From JBFMFR01 sp040752025 (GTDB lineage Bacteria; Chloroflexota; Anaerolineae; Anaerolineales; UBA4823): a stretch of DNA of 64,000 nt. Made by a program: the position numbers and the translations under genes. Below the pieces are notes generated by a model that made no database searches, was not told the origin of the DNA, and worked only from the letters and a program-made list of their open reading frames with translations. Every line of letters starts with the position of its first letter. Positions within the stretch are counted from its first letter, which is position 1. Below are positions 44,156 to 53,383 of this stretch, piece by piece. The stretch covers positions 17,344 to 81,343 of the forward strand of contig JBFMFR010000033.1 in assembly GCA_040752025.1 (NCBI GenBank), given 5' to 3'.

Positions 44156-45979
44156 CTATGCCAACAGAGTCTCCAGCCGGTCCACCATACCTGCCATGAC
44201 GGCGAAGGTCTCTTCCACCGGCTGCGGCGTGGATAGATCGACGCCGCCCAGTTTGAGCGCATCCAGGGGATAGAGCGAAGCGCCGGCTTTCAGGAAGCAC
44301 AGGTAATCTTGCGCTGCGCCGGGCGCGCCAGACAGGACGCGCCTGGCCAGGGCGTTGGCCCCCGAGATGCCGGTGGCGTACTGGTACACGTAGTAGTCCA
44401 CGTACAGGTGCGAGAAGGTCGCCCAGGTGATGCCCACTCGCTCTCGGTCCAGGTGCACTTCGCCGCCGTAGGCCTCCTGGAAAAGGTCTGCCATCAGGTC
44501 GGTCATCGCTTCGGCGCTCAGCCCCTCGCCGCGCTCGACCCGCTGGTGGGTTTCTAGCTCGAAGCGCGCCAGCGTGGGCATGATGAAGAAGTAGCGCAAG
44601 AAGTTGGCCATGGCTTCTTCGATCAGGCCGATTTGAAAGTGAACATCCTTTTCTTTCTCCAGCAGGTAGGCGCGCACCATGGCCTGGTGGAAGTTGGAAG
44701 CCACTTCGGCCACGAACAATGAGTAGTTGCTGTAGACGAACGGTTGGTTTTGCCAGGTCAGGTAAGAGTGCATCGAATGCCCCAGTTCGTGCGCCAGGGT
44801 GCTCAGGCTGAAAATTTCATCGGTGTAGCTCATGGCGATGAAGGGATAGGTGCCCGGCGCGCCCGAGGAGAAAGCTCCAGAGAATTTGCCCTGGTTTGGG
44901 TAGATGTCCACCCAGCGTTGTTCCAGGCAGCCCTTGCGTAAGATTTCAACGTAATCAGCGCCCAGGGGGACCAATCCCTCGCAAATCCAGTCCACAGCCT
45001 GCCGGTAGGGCACAGCCTGCCGCTGCGGGGTCAAGGGCGCCCATAGATCGTAAGGCTCCAGTTGCTCAACCCCCAATGCCTTGCGCCGCAAGGCAAAGTA
45101 GCGCTGCCAGGTGGGCAGGTTCTTACGGAAGGTCTCGATCAGGTTGTGGAAGACGGCCGGGTCGACGTTCAGTGCAAACAAGGCCGCTTCCAGGGTAGCC
45201 GGGTGACGGCGGGCGCGGCTCATGAACACATTCTGTTTGATGGAAGTCGCCAGGTTATTGGCCAGGGTGTTCTTGACCGCCAGGTGGGCGTCCATGTAAT
45301 GTTCCCAGGCAGTGCGCCGGGCCGGGCGGTCGGGCTCTGCCAGGATCTTGAGCAGGTTGCCCTGGGTCACCTGGCGTTCGTGGCCTTCGCTGGTCACGGC
45401 CGGGGCGAATTTCAGGTCGGCGTCGGTGAGCATACCGGCCGTCTGGCCCACGCTGGAAAACGGGTCGGCCAGCATGCCCAGCAGTTCTTCGACTTCGGCC
45501 GAGCGTACGTGTGCTTGCTGGCGGAACAGATCAGCGAAGTAGTGGGCGTAGATCGCCAGGCGCGGCTCAATCTGCATCCACTCCTGGACAACGGCCTGCC
45601 CGATTTCGATCGTCTCGGGTTCGATGAAAGCCGCAGCCGCCAGCACCTGCCCGAATGCACCGCCGGCTTTGGCGTTCATCATCGCCGCCGCCTGGTCGCC
45701 CTTATCCACTTCGTGCTGCATACTGGCGTACATGTAAACCACATACATTCTGCGGATAAGTTCGTCGCGCTTTTCCAGCGCGCCAGCCAGCCTGTCCGGG
45801 CCGGCTTTGACCTCACCCTGGAATTTCGCCAGGGCGGGCAGGTCAGCCTGGATGGCTTTCAGCTCGACTTCCCAGGCTTCGGCGTCCGAAAAGACGCTTT
45901 CGGCGTTCCAGGTGTGTTCGGGCGCAATGGCGCTGCGTGGCGGAATGATTTCGGTGTTTTGCGAGTTGGTTTGGGTCAT
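44156..45979 (-). CDS. pepF: Oligoendopeptidase F (M3 metallopeptidase)
   Basis: The protein has 607 residues, the usual PepF length, with AAGGAA upstream. Zinc motif HELGH (His397, Glu398, His401) in LAHELGHSMHSYL, with the downstream Glu in LFVAEVASNF. It cleaves short peptides in the cytosol. The DLWAPLTPQRQ and GAFSSGAPGTYPF segments are typical for the family. It has no obvious partner nearby; the lipoprotein/methyltransferase genes lie just upstream on the same strand, 54 bases away. Confidence 0.93.
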   Translation of the reverse strand: MTQTNSQNTEIIPPRSAIAPEHTWNAESVFSDAEAWEVELKAIQADLPALAKFQGEVKAGPDRLAGALEKRDELIRRMYVVYMYASMQHEVDKGDQAAAMMNAKAGGAFGQVLAAAAFIEPETIEIGQAVVQEWMQIEPRLAIYAHYFADLFRQQAHVRSAEVEELLGMLADPFSSVGQTAGMLTDADLKFAPAVTSEGHERQVTQGNLLKILAEPDRPARRTAWEHYMDAHLAVKNTLANNLATSIKQNVFMSRARRHPATLEAALFALNVDPAVFHNLIETFRKNLPTWQRYFALRRKALGVEQLEPYDLWAPLTPQRQAVPYRQAVDWICEGLVPLGADYVEILRKGCLEQRWVDIYPNQGKFSGAFSSGAPGTYPFIAMSYTDEIFSLSTLAHELGHSMHSYLTWQNQPFVYSNYSLFVAEVASNFHQAMVRAYLLEKEKDVHFQIGLIEEAMANFLRYFFIMPTLARFELETHQRVERGEGLSAEAMTDLMADLFQEAYGGEVHLDRERVGITWATFSHLYVDYYVYQYATGISGANALARRVLSGAPGAAQDYLCFLKAGASLYPLDALKLGGVDLSTPQPVEETFAVMAGMVDRLETLLA

Positions 45980-46033
45980 GTGAGTTCCTTGTGTATCAGA
46001 GTTTGGGTATGTTCTGGCCTGCTGGGCCAGAAC

Positions 46034-46504
46034 TCAGTAAACGACGCAGTTGAGGCGAAGAGCGGCTACCCTTCCATCGGAGGCATCGATGAGCAAGTAT
46101 GCCTGGCGAACGAAGGGTTCCGGGATACGCGGCGGGGCGGTAGGCGAAAGCGGTGTGATCTCCGGCGGCTGGGTGGCGGGTAGCGGCTCCATGAGGATGT
46201 ACCAATAAGTGGCGTTTGGGCGGATATCTTCCGCTACGGGAGTCTTGCCGCCGAAGCAATACAGGTTGAGCGGCTTTTGGAAGACCTCTGGCAGGCTATC
46301 TCCACGGACGGTACTTGTCTCGATTGTTTGCCAGTTGGACAGGTTATGGGAGCTGGTGTAGGGCCCTAAGGTTTCCCAGGCGATCTGTATGGCCTGCTCT
46401 TTAGCAATGGTGTTAGCAATGGGGTTAGCAATGGGGTTGCCTTGCTCATGGCAGGAAGATAGCAGCGCGGCGAGCAGACATAGCGCCAGACCGAGTCTGT
46501 TCAC
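46034..46504 (-). CDS. Small lipoprotein of unknown function
   Basis: The start is the GTG at 46504, which overlaps the methyltransferase stop (GTGA) and has GGAGG 6 bases upstream. About 156 residues: a signal peptide with lipobox LLSSC, then three near-identical PIAN/TIAK units, then a domain with alternating strands and Pro-rich loop (TQPPEITPLSP). It would be lipid-anchored outside. The family is not recognised. A second lipoprotein gene lies two genes upstream. Confidence 0.7.
   Translation of the reverse strand: MNRLGLALCLLAALLSSCHEQGNPIANPIANTIAKEQAIQIAWETLGPYTSSHNLSNWQTIETSTVRGDSLPEVFQKPLNLYCFGGKTPVAEDIRPNATYWYILMEPLPATQPPEITPLSPTAPPRIPEPFVRQAYLLIDASDGRVAALRLNCVVY
46401..46436. repeat. 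Three 12-bp units in the lipoprotein gene
   Basis: TTAGCAATGGTG, TTAGCAATGGGG and TTAGCAATGGGG (46401-46436) encode the PIAN-type repeat just after the lipobox. The 12-base unit keeps the frame if copies change. Confidence 0.8.
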
Positions 46505-47235
46505 TTCTGGCCTCCATAGATGGCGTGCCCGGCTTTGATCCAGTAGACGTCCACGGCTCGGAAGCCGGCCTGCTCCAGCCATTTCAACTGGTCGAACAGG
46601 CCAGAGGGTTTGTCCATCTCGTCCGGGTAGCGGTACAGGTTCCAGCCGCCTCGCTGGAAGTGGTCGAAGAAAGCGGTGTTACCGTCCAGCGCCAGTGACT
46701 GCCGGCGTACGGTTTCATCATAGGCCTCTGCGGCCAGATCGTTGCCCAGGTCGCTGGCGGGTTGGATCAGGTCGGCGATGACCAGCACCCCGCCGGGCGA
46801 CAGCATGGCATAGATGTCCTGGTAGAGCGCAGCTTTTTCCCGGTCATCCAGGTGGTGGATAGCCAGGGACGAAACCACAGCCTGAACGGGTGCGGCCAGC
46901 CGCCGCCAGTCGCTGGCAGCCAGATTGAACTGGCCCGCCGAAAAACGCGCCCCAAAACCCGCCAGGTTCTGGTGAGCCTGCGCCAGCATCCTGGGCGAGC
47001 CATCCAGCCCGGTCACCTGGCTGAGCGGAAAGCGCTCCAGGATGGCGGCGGCCAGCAGGCCCTCGCCGCAGCACAACTCCAGCACGCTGAAGGGCCGGTC
47101 GCAGGGCGGGATCAGGGCGCAAATCGTGTGGATTTGTTCTTCACGGTCGGGCACGTAGTAGAGCGCCATGTCGATGAAAGTTTGCGAATTCTCTTCGCTC
47201 CAGGCGGGCGGGACAGGTAGATCATCGGGGGGCAT
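46501..47235 (-). CDS. Class I SAM-dependent methyltransferase
   Basis: The start at 47235 (MPPDDLPVPP) follows the upstream lipoprotein stop by 14 bases; the longer open frame runs through that gene and is not coding. About 244 residues. Motif I SVLELCCGEGLLAAAILE, motif II VTGLDGSPRML, and SLAIHHLDDREK are clear. The substrate is unknown. It is sandwiched between two lipoprotein genes, with a 4-base overlap to the downstream one. Confidence 0.82.
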   Translation of the reverse strand: MPPDDLPVPPAWSEENSQTFIDMALYYVPDREEQIHTICALIPPCDRPFSVLELCCGEGLLAAAILERFPLSQVTGLDGSPRMLAQAHQNLAGFGARFSAGQFNLAASDWRRLAAPVQAVVSSLAIHHLDDREKAALYQDIYAMLSPGGVLVIADLIQPASDLGNDLAAEAYDETVRRQSLALDGNTAFFDHFQRGGWNLYRYPDEMDKPSGLFDQLKWLEQAGFRAVDVYWIKAGHAIYGGQK

Positions 47236-47249
47236 GGGCGTCTTCTCGG

Positions 47250-47717
47250 CTACTGCGCCTGGTTGACGACCAGGCTGATGATGTATTCCTCGAATGTGAT
47301 ATTTTGTTCGGGGCTGGCGGGATAGGGGTTGACGATCTTGAGCAGGATGGTATAGGCTTCGAACTGTACGCTGTCCTGCGGGCTGATCGTGCCCAGTTCG
47401 AGCCAGACCGGTTCTTGATCGCCAAGGCGGGCTTGCAGCGCCAGGCGCACCTGGCCCGACCAGAAACAGGCGACATTCTTGGGGCAGCGTGAATCTTCGA
47501 GCACTTCCTCGAAGCGAATCCACAGCTTTTCGTCCGGAAAGTTGATTGCCTCGCCGCCGCGCAACTCGAAAAGCTGGCCGAGGCGCGCTTGCTGGTTCGC
47601 CAGGGTTGTCGTTAGGGCTGCCGGCATGGTCGCGGTTGGCAGCGGCGTTACGGTCGCGCAGGACGCCAGGCTGGCGGCCAGAGCGATCGTTATGAACAAT
47701 TGCAAGCAAGTGCGCAT
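47250..47717 (-). CDS. Putative lipoprotein with RCPxxxxCxWxG motif
   Basis: The protein has 155 residues: signal peptide with lipobox LASC (Cys20), then a beta-rich domain. DSRCPKNVACFWSGQVRLAL matches a motif of small secreted lipoproteins in many bacteria, where two Cys probably form a disulfide. The function is not known. First gene of the minus-strand set ending with pepF. Confidence 0.7.
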   Translation of the reverse strand: MRTCLQLFITIALAASLASCATVTPLPTATMPAALTTTLANQQARLGQLFELRGGEAINFPDEKLWIRFEEVLEDSRCPKNVACFWSGQVRLALQARLGDQEPVWLELGTISPQDSVQFEAYTILLKIVNPYPASPEQNITFEEYIISLVVNQAQ

Positions 47718-47842
47718 AACAGGTCTTTTAGCAGAAATGGTTTTTCCGATTGCTACTTTTGCCTTCCTATTGTATCATTTGCATACCCACTTGGGATGTA
47801 TAGTGTGCAAAATGCGTGGATGTCAGGTGAGAGGAGCGCATC

Positions 47843-48394
47843 ATGTTTGGAATAACCAATCTTTTGCAAGGCGGCGAAAATGTCTCATCCATAGTGATGG
47901 CTACCTGTGTGCTGGCCGGCTGTGTTGTGGTGATGCTTGTTATGTTGTCCACAGCCATTCGGATTGTGCCCGAATACCGGCGGTTGGTGATCTTTCGACT
48001 GGGCCGCTATATGAGCGTAGTCGGGCCGGGTATCGTGATCCTTCTCCCAATGATTGATCGGAGCATTCCGGTTGACCTGCGTTCGAGAGAACAAACTGTG
48101 CTTGCTCAAGAAGCCGTTACGCAAGATGGAGCGAAGGTGAATATCGATCTGTTTTGGAGTTACAAAGCGATTGACCCGGCAAAGAGCGTGCTCAATGTGA
48201 AGGATTTGGACAGCGCTGCAAAAGAAGCGATGTCTGGTGTATTGCGGGCTGCGTTTGGGGAGGTGGATTATGGTGATATCCTCCACGATCGCTCTCAACT
48301 CCGCACGCAGGTTCAGGAGCGCTTACAGCAGGTGATGCAGCCTTGGGGCTGTGAAGTGGAAAGCCTCGAACTGCGCGAGATCAGGTGTGCTTGA
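47843..48394 (+). CDS. Slipin/SPFH-family membrane protein lacking the C-terminal coiled coil
   Basis: The protein has 183 residues; GGAG lies upstream of the ATG. An N-terminal membrane helix (~15-40) precedes a band-7/SPFH domain: VPEYRRLVIFRLGRYMSVVGPG and RSREQTVLAQEAVTQDGAKVNID are typical stomatin/slipin blocks. Family members usually have about 250 residues; here the chain stops right after ELREIRCA, where the SPFH domain passes into the coiled coil. SPFH proteins organise membrane microdomains and often bind a protease. It may not oligomerise normally. The NagD-like gene follows by 27 bases. Confidence 0.82.
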   Translation: MFGITNLLQGGENVSSIVMATCVLAGCVVVMLVMLSTAIRIVPEYRRLVIFRLGRYMSVVGPGIVILLPMIDRSIPVDLRSREQTVLAQEAVTQDGAKVNIDLFWSYKAIDPAKSVLNVKDLDSAAKEAMSGVLRAAFGEVDYGDILHDRSQLRTQVQERLQQVMQPWGCEVESLELREIRCA

Positions 48395-48421
48395 TGGTTT
48401 ACGGTTACTCCAAGGCGCACT

Positions 48422-49243
48422 ATGAAAATCGATGGCTTCTTGTTTGACCTGGATGGGACGCTCTTCCTGGGCGAGCAGGCTTTGCCGGGGGCAGTCTCCA
48501 CGCTGGCAGCGCTGCGCCAGAGCGGCAAGCAGGTGTTGTTCGTCAGCAACAAGCCTTTGGAGACGCGTCAGCAGTACGCCGATAAGCTGACCCGCCTGGG
48601 CATACCAGCCCGCCCCGAGGACGTGCTGACTTCGGCTTTCGTATTGGGGCAATACCTGGCGAAACACCACGCCGGGTTGACGTATTACCTCGTCGGCGAA
48701 AGCGCTTTGCGCCGGGAACTGCGCGGCTATGGCCTGTCGATCGTAGACGAACTGGCGGACCAGGATGCACAAGAAGTGATCGAGCCAGTTGGCATCGAGG
48801 CGGTGATCGTAGCCTTCGACCGCACCCTGGATTATCGCAAGCTGAACACCGCTTACCAGGCGCTGGTGCGGGGGGCGCGCTTCTTTGCCACCAACGCCGA
48901 CAAAGCCTGCCCGATGCCGGGCGGGGCCATCCCGGATGCCGGGGCCACGATCGCCGCCCTGGAGCATCTGACCGGGCGCAAGCTGGAGCTGTTGGCGGGC
49001 AAACCTTCACCGTTGATCTTGCAAATGGCTTTGGAAATACTGGGGCTGCCAGCGCAGCGCTGCCTGATGACGGGAGATCGCCTGGAGACGGATATCCGCA
49101 TGGGGCAAGAGGCTGGAATGCAAACGGCCCTGGTACTGACCGGGGCGACGCGCCTGGAGCAGGCGCGTCAGTCGCAAGCGCCTCCGGATTTTATCCTCGA
49201 GAACCTGGGCGGGCTGTTGAATGCACTGGGCGAGGCTGCCTGA
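48422..49243 (+). CDS. HAD-IIA family phosphatase (NagD-like)
   Basis: The protein has 273 residues. Motif 1 FLFDLDGTLFLG, motif 2 VLFVSNKP and the late LMTGDRLETDIRMG are the HAD-IIA signature; the C2 cap lies between. It hydrolyses a small phosphorylated metabolite (nucleotide or sugar phosphate type). The predicted phosphatase acts in the cytosol. It is likely co-transcribed with the slipin gene and converges with the kinase gene (3 bases between stops). Confidence 0.88.
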   Translation: MKIDGFLFDLDGTLFLGEQALPGAVSTLAALRQSGKQVLFVSNKPLETRQQYADKLTRLGIPARPEDVLTSAFVLGQYLAKHHAGLTYYLVGESALRRELRGYGLSIVDELADQDAQEVIEPVGIEAVIVAFDRTLDYRKLNTAYQALVRGARFFATNADKACPMPGGAIPDAGATIAALEHLTGRKLELLAGKPSPLILQMALEILGLPAQRCLMTGDRLETDIRMGQEAGMQTALVLTGATRLEQARQSQAPPDFILENLGGLLNALGEAA

Positions 49244-49246
49244 GGC

Positions 49247-50728
49247 TCAGGGCCAGGGCGTCATGGCGGTGTTTTCGTCGCCAATCCAGTCGGAGTAGGG
49301 CACTGCATCCAGGTTGCCCTGCGGTGTGCCACCGCTGATCCAGCACTGTTTCTTGCGCGTGCTGGGATCGTTGATGCGGATCAGCCACCAACCGTTGTCG
49401 CCCCTACCGATGATCTCCAGCTCTGTCCCGGCGGTAAAGGTTCTGAGCAAGACATAGTCAGTTCCAGGGCCGCCGCGGCAGTTGGAACTTTGCTCTACGC
49501 GCAAGATGGCGGGGCCGGATGGAACGGGTGGGGGTGGTTCTGTGGGGGGCGGCGACCAGGGCGTGGGGGTAGCAGTGGGATAATTGGGAGCGGGAGGCTG
49601 GGTAGGCTCTACCCCGCGGGCCGGCGTGGGAGTGGGCTGCGGCGCTGTGGTGGGCTGACTGCGGGTGGCGGTTGGGCGCCCGATGGCTACCTGGGTAGCT
49701 GGTTGGACCTCTGGCACGCCTGAGCCCAGGCCCCCTGATGCGATGCAAATGACACCTGCTACTACCAGGCAAACCAGGCCACCCAATGGCAGGGCCAGCC
49801 AGTATGGGCGTTTTTTAGGCACAGGCATCGCCCGGCCGGCAGGCTGCACCGGGATTTCTGGTGGTGGCATAACCTGGGTAGCCGGGATGGGTGGCTGCAT
49901 TTTAGCGGTTGGTGGTGTTGCCGCCTGGGCGGGCTGAGTCAACGCGGTGCGCAGCTCGCCGGCGCGTTGGAAGCGTTTATCGGTGGAGATTTCGATTGCT
50001 CTCAGCACCGCGGCTTCCACGTGCGGGCTGATGCTGGCTTTGAGCTGGCGTGGTGGTGAGAAGTTCCCACTACCCACCGCCCGCAAGGCGCTCTCGGGCA
50101 GCGTTTCGCCAGTCAGCAGTGTATACAGCGTGGCGCCCAGGGCGTAGATATCCGAACGGGCGTCGGTCTTGCCACTGTACTGCTCGGGCGGGCTGAAGCC
50201 AGGGGTCACTGCCTTGGCGCCCACGGTGGTCGAGCGGTGCGGGTCGTACAGCTTGGCGATGCCAAAATCGACCAGCATGGCGCGCCCGTCCGGGCGAATC
50301 TTGATGTTAGCCGGCTTGATGTCGCGGTGGATGATCGGTGAGGACTGGTTGTGCAGGTAATCCAGCGCTTCGCAAATCTGGCACACCCACTCGAGTGCCT
50401 GGTTTTCAGACAATGCGCCTTGTTGATCGATCATGGTTTGCAGATCGACCCCTTCGACGAAATCCATCACCAGATATTGACCCTGCCCTGGAATTGAAAA
50501 GTAATCGCTCACCCTGGGCAGGTTGGGATGGGAGAGATTCGCCAGGATTTGCGCCTCGCGTTCGAACTGCTTTTGTGCCTCAGGAGTAGTTTCTAGATTT
50601 TCTTTGAGCGCAAGCGGTCGTTTTAATGTGAGGTCCCAGGCGCGGTAAACCGCGCCCATCCCGCCCTGTCCCAGCAGCGAGACGATGCGGTAGCGGTTGT
50701 TGAGCACCTGTCCTGTGGAGAGCGGCAT
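49247..50728 (-). CDS. Ser/Thr protein kinase with membrane helix and SH3-like sensor
   Basis: The protein has 493 residues; AAGGAAGGA precedes the ATG. The PknB-type kinase (~12-265) is intact: GQGGMGAVYRA, Lys42, HRDIKPAN (134-141), DFG (Asp154), and GFSPPEQYSG. A Pro-rich linker leads to one membrane helix (~310-330), a second Pro/Thr-rich linker and a C-terminal domain (~405-480, SSNCRGGPGTDYVLLRTF) of bacterial SH3 type, which would bind a cell-wall component outside. It is therefore a surface sensor kinase. It diverges from the crt operon. Confidence 0.9.
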   Translation of the reverse strand: MPLSTGQVLNNRYRIVSLLGQGGMGAVYRAWDLTLKRPLALKENLETTPEAQKQFEREAQILANLSHPNLPRVSDYFSIPGQGQYLVMDFVEGVDLQTMIDQQGALSENQALEWVCQICEALDYLHNQSSPIIHRDIKPANIKIRPDGRAMLVDFGIAKLYDPHRSTTVGAKAVTPGFSPPEQYSGKTDARSDIYALGATLYTLLTGETLPESALRAVGSGNFSPPRQLKASISPHVEAAVLRAIEISTDKRFQRAGELRTALTQPAQAATPPTAKMQPPIPATQVMPPPEIPVQPAGRAMPVPKKRPYWLALPLGGLVCLVVAGVICIASGGLGSGVPEVQPATQVAIGRPTATRSQPTTAPQPTPTPARGVEPTQPPAPNYPTATPTPWSPPPTEPPPPVPSGPAILRVEQSSNCRGGPGTDYVLLRTFTAGTELEIIGRGDNGWWLIRINDPSTRKKQCWISGGTPQGNLDAVPYSDWIGDENTAMTPWP

Positions 50729-50785
50729 GATATCCTTCCTTACTCAACTTACATTATCAAAACTTCTCGAAATATGCTCTTTATC

Positions 50786-50813
50786 AGTATAGTGAATTGT
50801 GGGAAAATTTCAA
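50786..50813 (-). promoter_or_regulatory. Promoter of the SH3-type kinase gene
   Basis: On the minus strand TTGAAA (50813-50808), a 16-base spacer and TATACT (50791-50786). The start codon is at 50728. Confidence 0.55.
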
Positions 50814-50854
50814 GAGGTAGAATGTATTGATTCTATGCCAAATAAAGCGAGAAA

Positions 50855-50872
50855 TTGTATATATATTGTATA
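50855..50872. promoter_or_regulatory. TTGTATA direct repeats upstream of the crt promoter
   Basis: TTGTATA occurs at 50855-50861 and 50866-50872, 11 bases apart, one helical turn, ending 7 bases before the -35 box. This spacing recalls 11-base direct-repeat operators of MerR-type, light-responsive CarH/LitR regulators of carotenoid genes. No such regulator gene is in the window. Confidence 0.35.
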
Positions 50873-50879
50873 GTTTACA

Positions 50880-50909
50880 TTGACAATAATACCCGGGTTG
50901 TGCTAGAAT
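50880..50909 (+). promoter_or_regulatory. Promoter of the crtI-crtB-crtYcd operon
   Basis: A consensus TTGACA (50880-50885), an 18-base spacer and TAGAAT (50904-50909) with an extended TGn (50901-50903). The crtI start is 52 bases downstream. Confidence 0.8.
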
Positions 50910-50960
50910 TAGTTTACTGTTGTCAGGTTGAAACGTCTGAGATCGAATGGAGTAGTAGGC

Positions 50961-52445
50961 ATGCAGCAAATTATCATCATCGGCTCGGGTATGGGTGGCC
51001 TGGCGGCTGCTTTGCGCCTGCGATATTTGGGGTTCGAGGTGCTTGTGCTGGAGAAGCAGGCCCGGCCGGGCGGGCGCAGCAACCTGATCCGGGAAAGTGG
51101 TTTCAGGGTGGACACCGGTCCAACCATCCTGGTGATGAAGGATACCTTCGAAGAGCTTTACCATTCGATTGGGCAAAACTTTCAGGCTCGCTTGCAGCTT
51201 GTGCAGTTGGACCCCAATTACCGCATTTATTATCATGACGGGACGTACCTTGAACTGCATAGCAACATGGCCAGGCTGGCTCAGGAGGTGGAAAAGGTCG
51301 AGCCGGGCGCGGCCGAGCGCCTGTTCCGTTTTATCGGTGAAGGCGCCAGGAAATACGAGCTGGGCATGGGTTTCGTTGATCGCAATTTCGATCGCCTGAC
51401 TGACCTGGCCAACCCGGTGGCGGGCTGGCGTTTGCTCCGGACCAATGCCCAACAGAATCTGTACCAGCAGGTGGCGAAGTTCTTCAATGGCAACGACAAA
51501 TTGACCAAGGCTTTTTCCTTTCACTCGATGTTTCTGGGTTTATCGCCGATGGATGCCCTGGCAATGTACAGTCTGATCACCTACGCAGACCTGGCGTTGG
51601 GGATGTGGTTCCCGATGGGAGGCATCTACAGCATCGTCGAGGATATGCTCAGCCTGGCGCAGGAGATGGGTGTCATAGTCCGTACCAGCGCGGCGGTGGC
51701 GCAAATCTGCGTGGAAAATGGGCGAGCTACGGGGGTAGTGCTCGCTTCTGGCGAGCAGATCAGCGCGGACCTGGTGATCTCCAACGCCGATCTGCCTTAC
51801 ACCTATCGAGAATTGATCGAACCGCGCTTCCGGCGGATTTACCCCGACCAGCGCCTGGAGCGCATGCAATACGCCTGTTCCGGCTACCTGGTATATCTGG
51901 GGATCGATCGCAAGTATTCGCATCTGCGCCACCAGAGTCTGTATTTTTCGCAGGATTACCGCGCCAACCTGGACGCGATCTTCAAAACCCGGACACTGCC
52001 CGAAGAGCCTTCTTTCCACATGAGCGTGCCCACGGTGACCGACCCCAGCCTGGCGCCGCCTGGGCACAGCCTGATCTATTTGCTGGCGCCCATGCCGAAC
52101 TTGAAGGCCAACCTGGATTGGGAGCGCGCCGCACCGGTTGTGCGTGAGCGCTTGCTGGAGCGTCTGGAGCGCCTGGTCGACCCGGAGATCCGCCAGCACA
52201 TCGTTTGGGAACGCCAGTACCGGCCCGCTGATTTCCAGGTGGAGTTGAATTCTACCCTGGGAACGGCTTTCGGCTCGCTGGCGCATGGCTTTTTCCAATC
52301 TTCGTATTTCCGCCCGAACAATAAAGCCAGGGACATTCACGGCCTGTATTTTGTTGGCCAGGGCACTTATCCGGGTATTGGGATGCCGATGGTGATGATA
52401 TCCTCCAGGTTGGTGGCAGAAAGGATCGCAGCAGAATGGATGTAG
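50961..52445 (+). CDS. crtI: Phytoene desaturase
   Basis: The start at 50961 is supported by GGAG at 50949-50952; the longer frame adds 11 residues before the FAD loop. The protein has 494 residues. N-terminal FAD motif IIIIGSGMGGLAAALRL, LEKQARPGGR, and the C-terminal GLYFVGQGTYPGIGMPMV are the CrtI signature. It introduces double bonds into phytoene to give lycopene, probably at the membrane. It is followed by crtB with a 10-base overlap, giving the usual carotenoid order. Confidence 0.93.
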   Translation: MQQIIIIGSGMGGLAAALRLRYLGFEVLVLEKQARPGGRSNLIRESGFRVDTGPTILVMKDTFEELYHSIGQNFQARLQLVQLDPNYRIYYHDGTYLELHSNMARLAQEVEKVEPGAAERLFRFIGEGARKYELGMGFVDRNFDRLTDLANPVAGWRLLRTNAQQNLYQQVAKFFNGNDKLTKAFSFHSMFLGLSPMDALAMYSLITYADLALGMWFPMGGIYSIVEDMLSLAQEMGVIVRTSAAVAQICVENGRATGVVLASGEQISADLVISNADLPYTYRELIEPRFRRIYPDQRLERMQYACSGYLVYLGIDRKYSHLRHQSLYFSQDYRANLDAIFKTRTLPEEPSFHMSVPTVTDPSLAPPGHSLIYLLAPMPNLKANLDWERAAPVVRERLLERLERLVDPEIRQHIVWERQYRPADFQVELNSTLGTAFGSLAHGFFQSSYFRPNNKARDIHGLYFVGQGTYPGIGMPMVMISSRLVAERIAAEWM

Positions 52446-53371
52446 AACTCAAACGAGCAGGTAGCTTCTTGCCGGTGCAGCCTCCGGCAGGCATTGCCTC
52501 GGCTGAGGATTACGCCGTTTGCCGCCGGGTGATGCGGGCGGCCAGCAAAAACTATTCTTTTGCCAGCAATTTCTTCCCAAGTGTAAAACGGCCGCATGTC
52601 GAGGCACTGTATGCTTTCCTGCGGGTGGGTGATGATCGCGTGGATGTTTCTTACGAGGGCTTTCCCTCGCCTGTAGCGGCGATCGAGGCCTGGGAGCAGG
52701 CTTACTGGCAGGCGTTCGAATTGAGCGACAGCCCGCACCCGGTAATGCGCGCCTATCTAGATACTGCCATATCGTGCGGCATCCCTCGCGAGACGATGAC
52801 CACCTATTTCCGCGCTATGAAAGAGGACGCCAGCCTGGGGCCCCGGGAGGTGCGGCGTTACCCAACTTTTGCTGATTTGCTCAAATACATGGAAGGCAGC
52901 GCCATCCCGGTGGGACGGGCGATGCTGCACATCCTGGGTGTGCGTGCTCCTTACACCCTCGAGCAGGCACGGCCTGGGGCCGATAGCCTGTCGATTGCCA
53001 TGCAGTTGAGCAATTTCTGGCGCGATATCAGCGCTGACTGGCGCATACGCCGCTCGTATATACCTCAAGAAGATATGGATTACTTCGGGTACACGGAAGC
53101 TGACCTGGCAGCAGGGCGGCTCACGCCGGGCTTTGTCAATCTGTTGGAGTTCGAATTCCAGCGCACCGAGGGCTATTACCTGCAAGCGCGGGAAAGCGTG
53201 AAGATGCTGTCCAGCGGCCGTTGGGCGGTGCTGAGCGGGTTGGAGGTGTACCGGGCGATCCTGAGCGAGATTCGCCGCAGCGGCTATGATGTCTTTTCGC
53301 GCCGCGCTGGCGCCTCCACATTGAGCAAGCTGGGCCTGGCTGTGAGAGCTTACCGGCGGTTGAAGCGCTGA
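52436..53371 (+). CDS. crtB: Phytoene synthase
   Basis: The protein has 311 residues of the squalene/phytoene synthase family. Asp-rich motifs are seen: VGDDRVDV (Asp66/67/70) in the first and NFWRDISADW in the second. It condenses two geranylgeranyl diphosphates into phytoene. The gene starts inside the end of crtI, so translation is coupled. No crtE (GGPP synthase) is in the window, so the precursor must come from elsewhere. Confidence 0.92.
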   Translation: MDVELKRAGSFLPVQPPAGIASAEDYAVCRRVMRAASKNYSFASNFFPSVKRPHVEALYAFLRVGDDRVDVSYEGFPSPVAAIEAWEQAYWQAFELSDSPHPVMRAYLDTAISCGIPRETMTTYFRAMKEDASLGPREVRRYPTFADLLKYMEGSAIPVGRAMLHILGVRAPYTLEQARPGADSLSIAMQLSNFWRDISADWRIRRSYIPQEDMDYFGYTEADLAAGRLTPGFVNLLEFEFQRTEGYYLQARESVKMLSSGRWAVLSGLEVYRAILSEIRRSGYDVFSRRAGASTLSKLGLAVRAYRRLKR

Positions 53372-53383
53372 GCGTAGCCAACG

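Noticed and set aside
46582..47709. Longer starts for the lipoprotein and methyltransferase frames
   Set aside because: They run through the upstream neighbours in another frame; the shorter starts have overlaps and ribosome-binding sites.
50784..51524. Antisense frame over the crtI start
   Set aside because: It covers crtI and its promoter and shows no domain.
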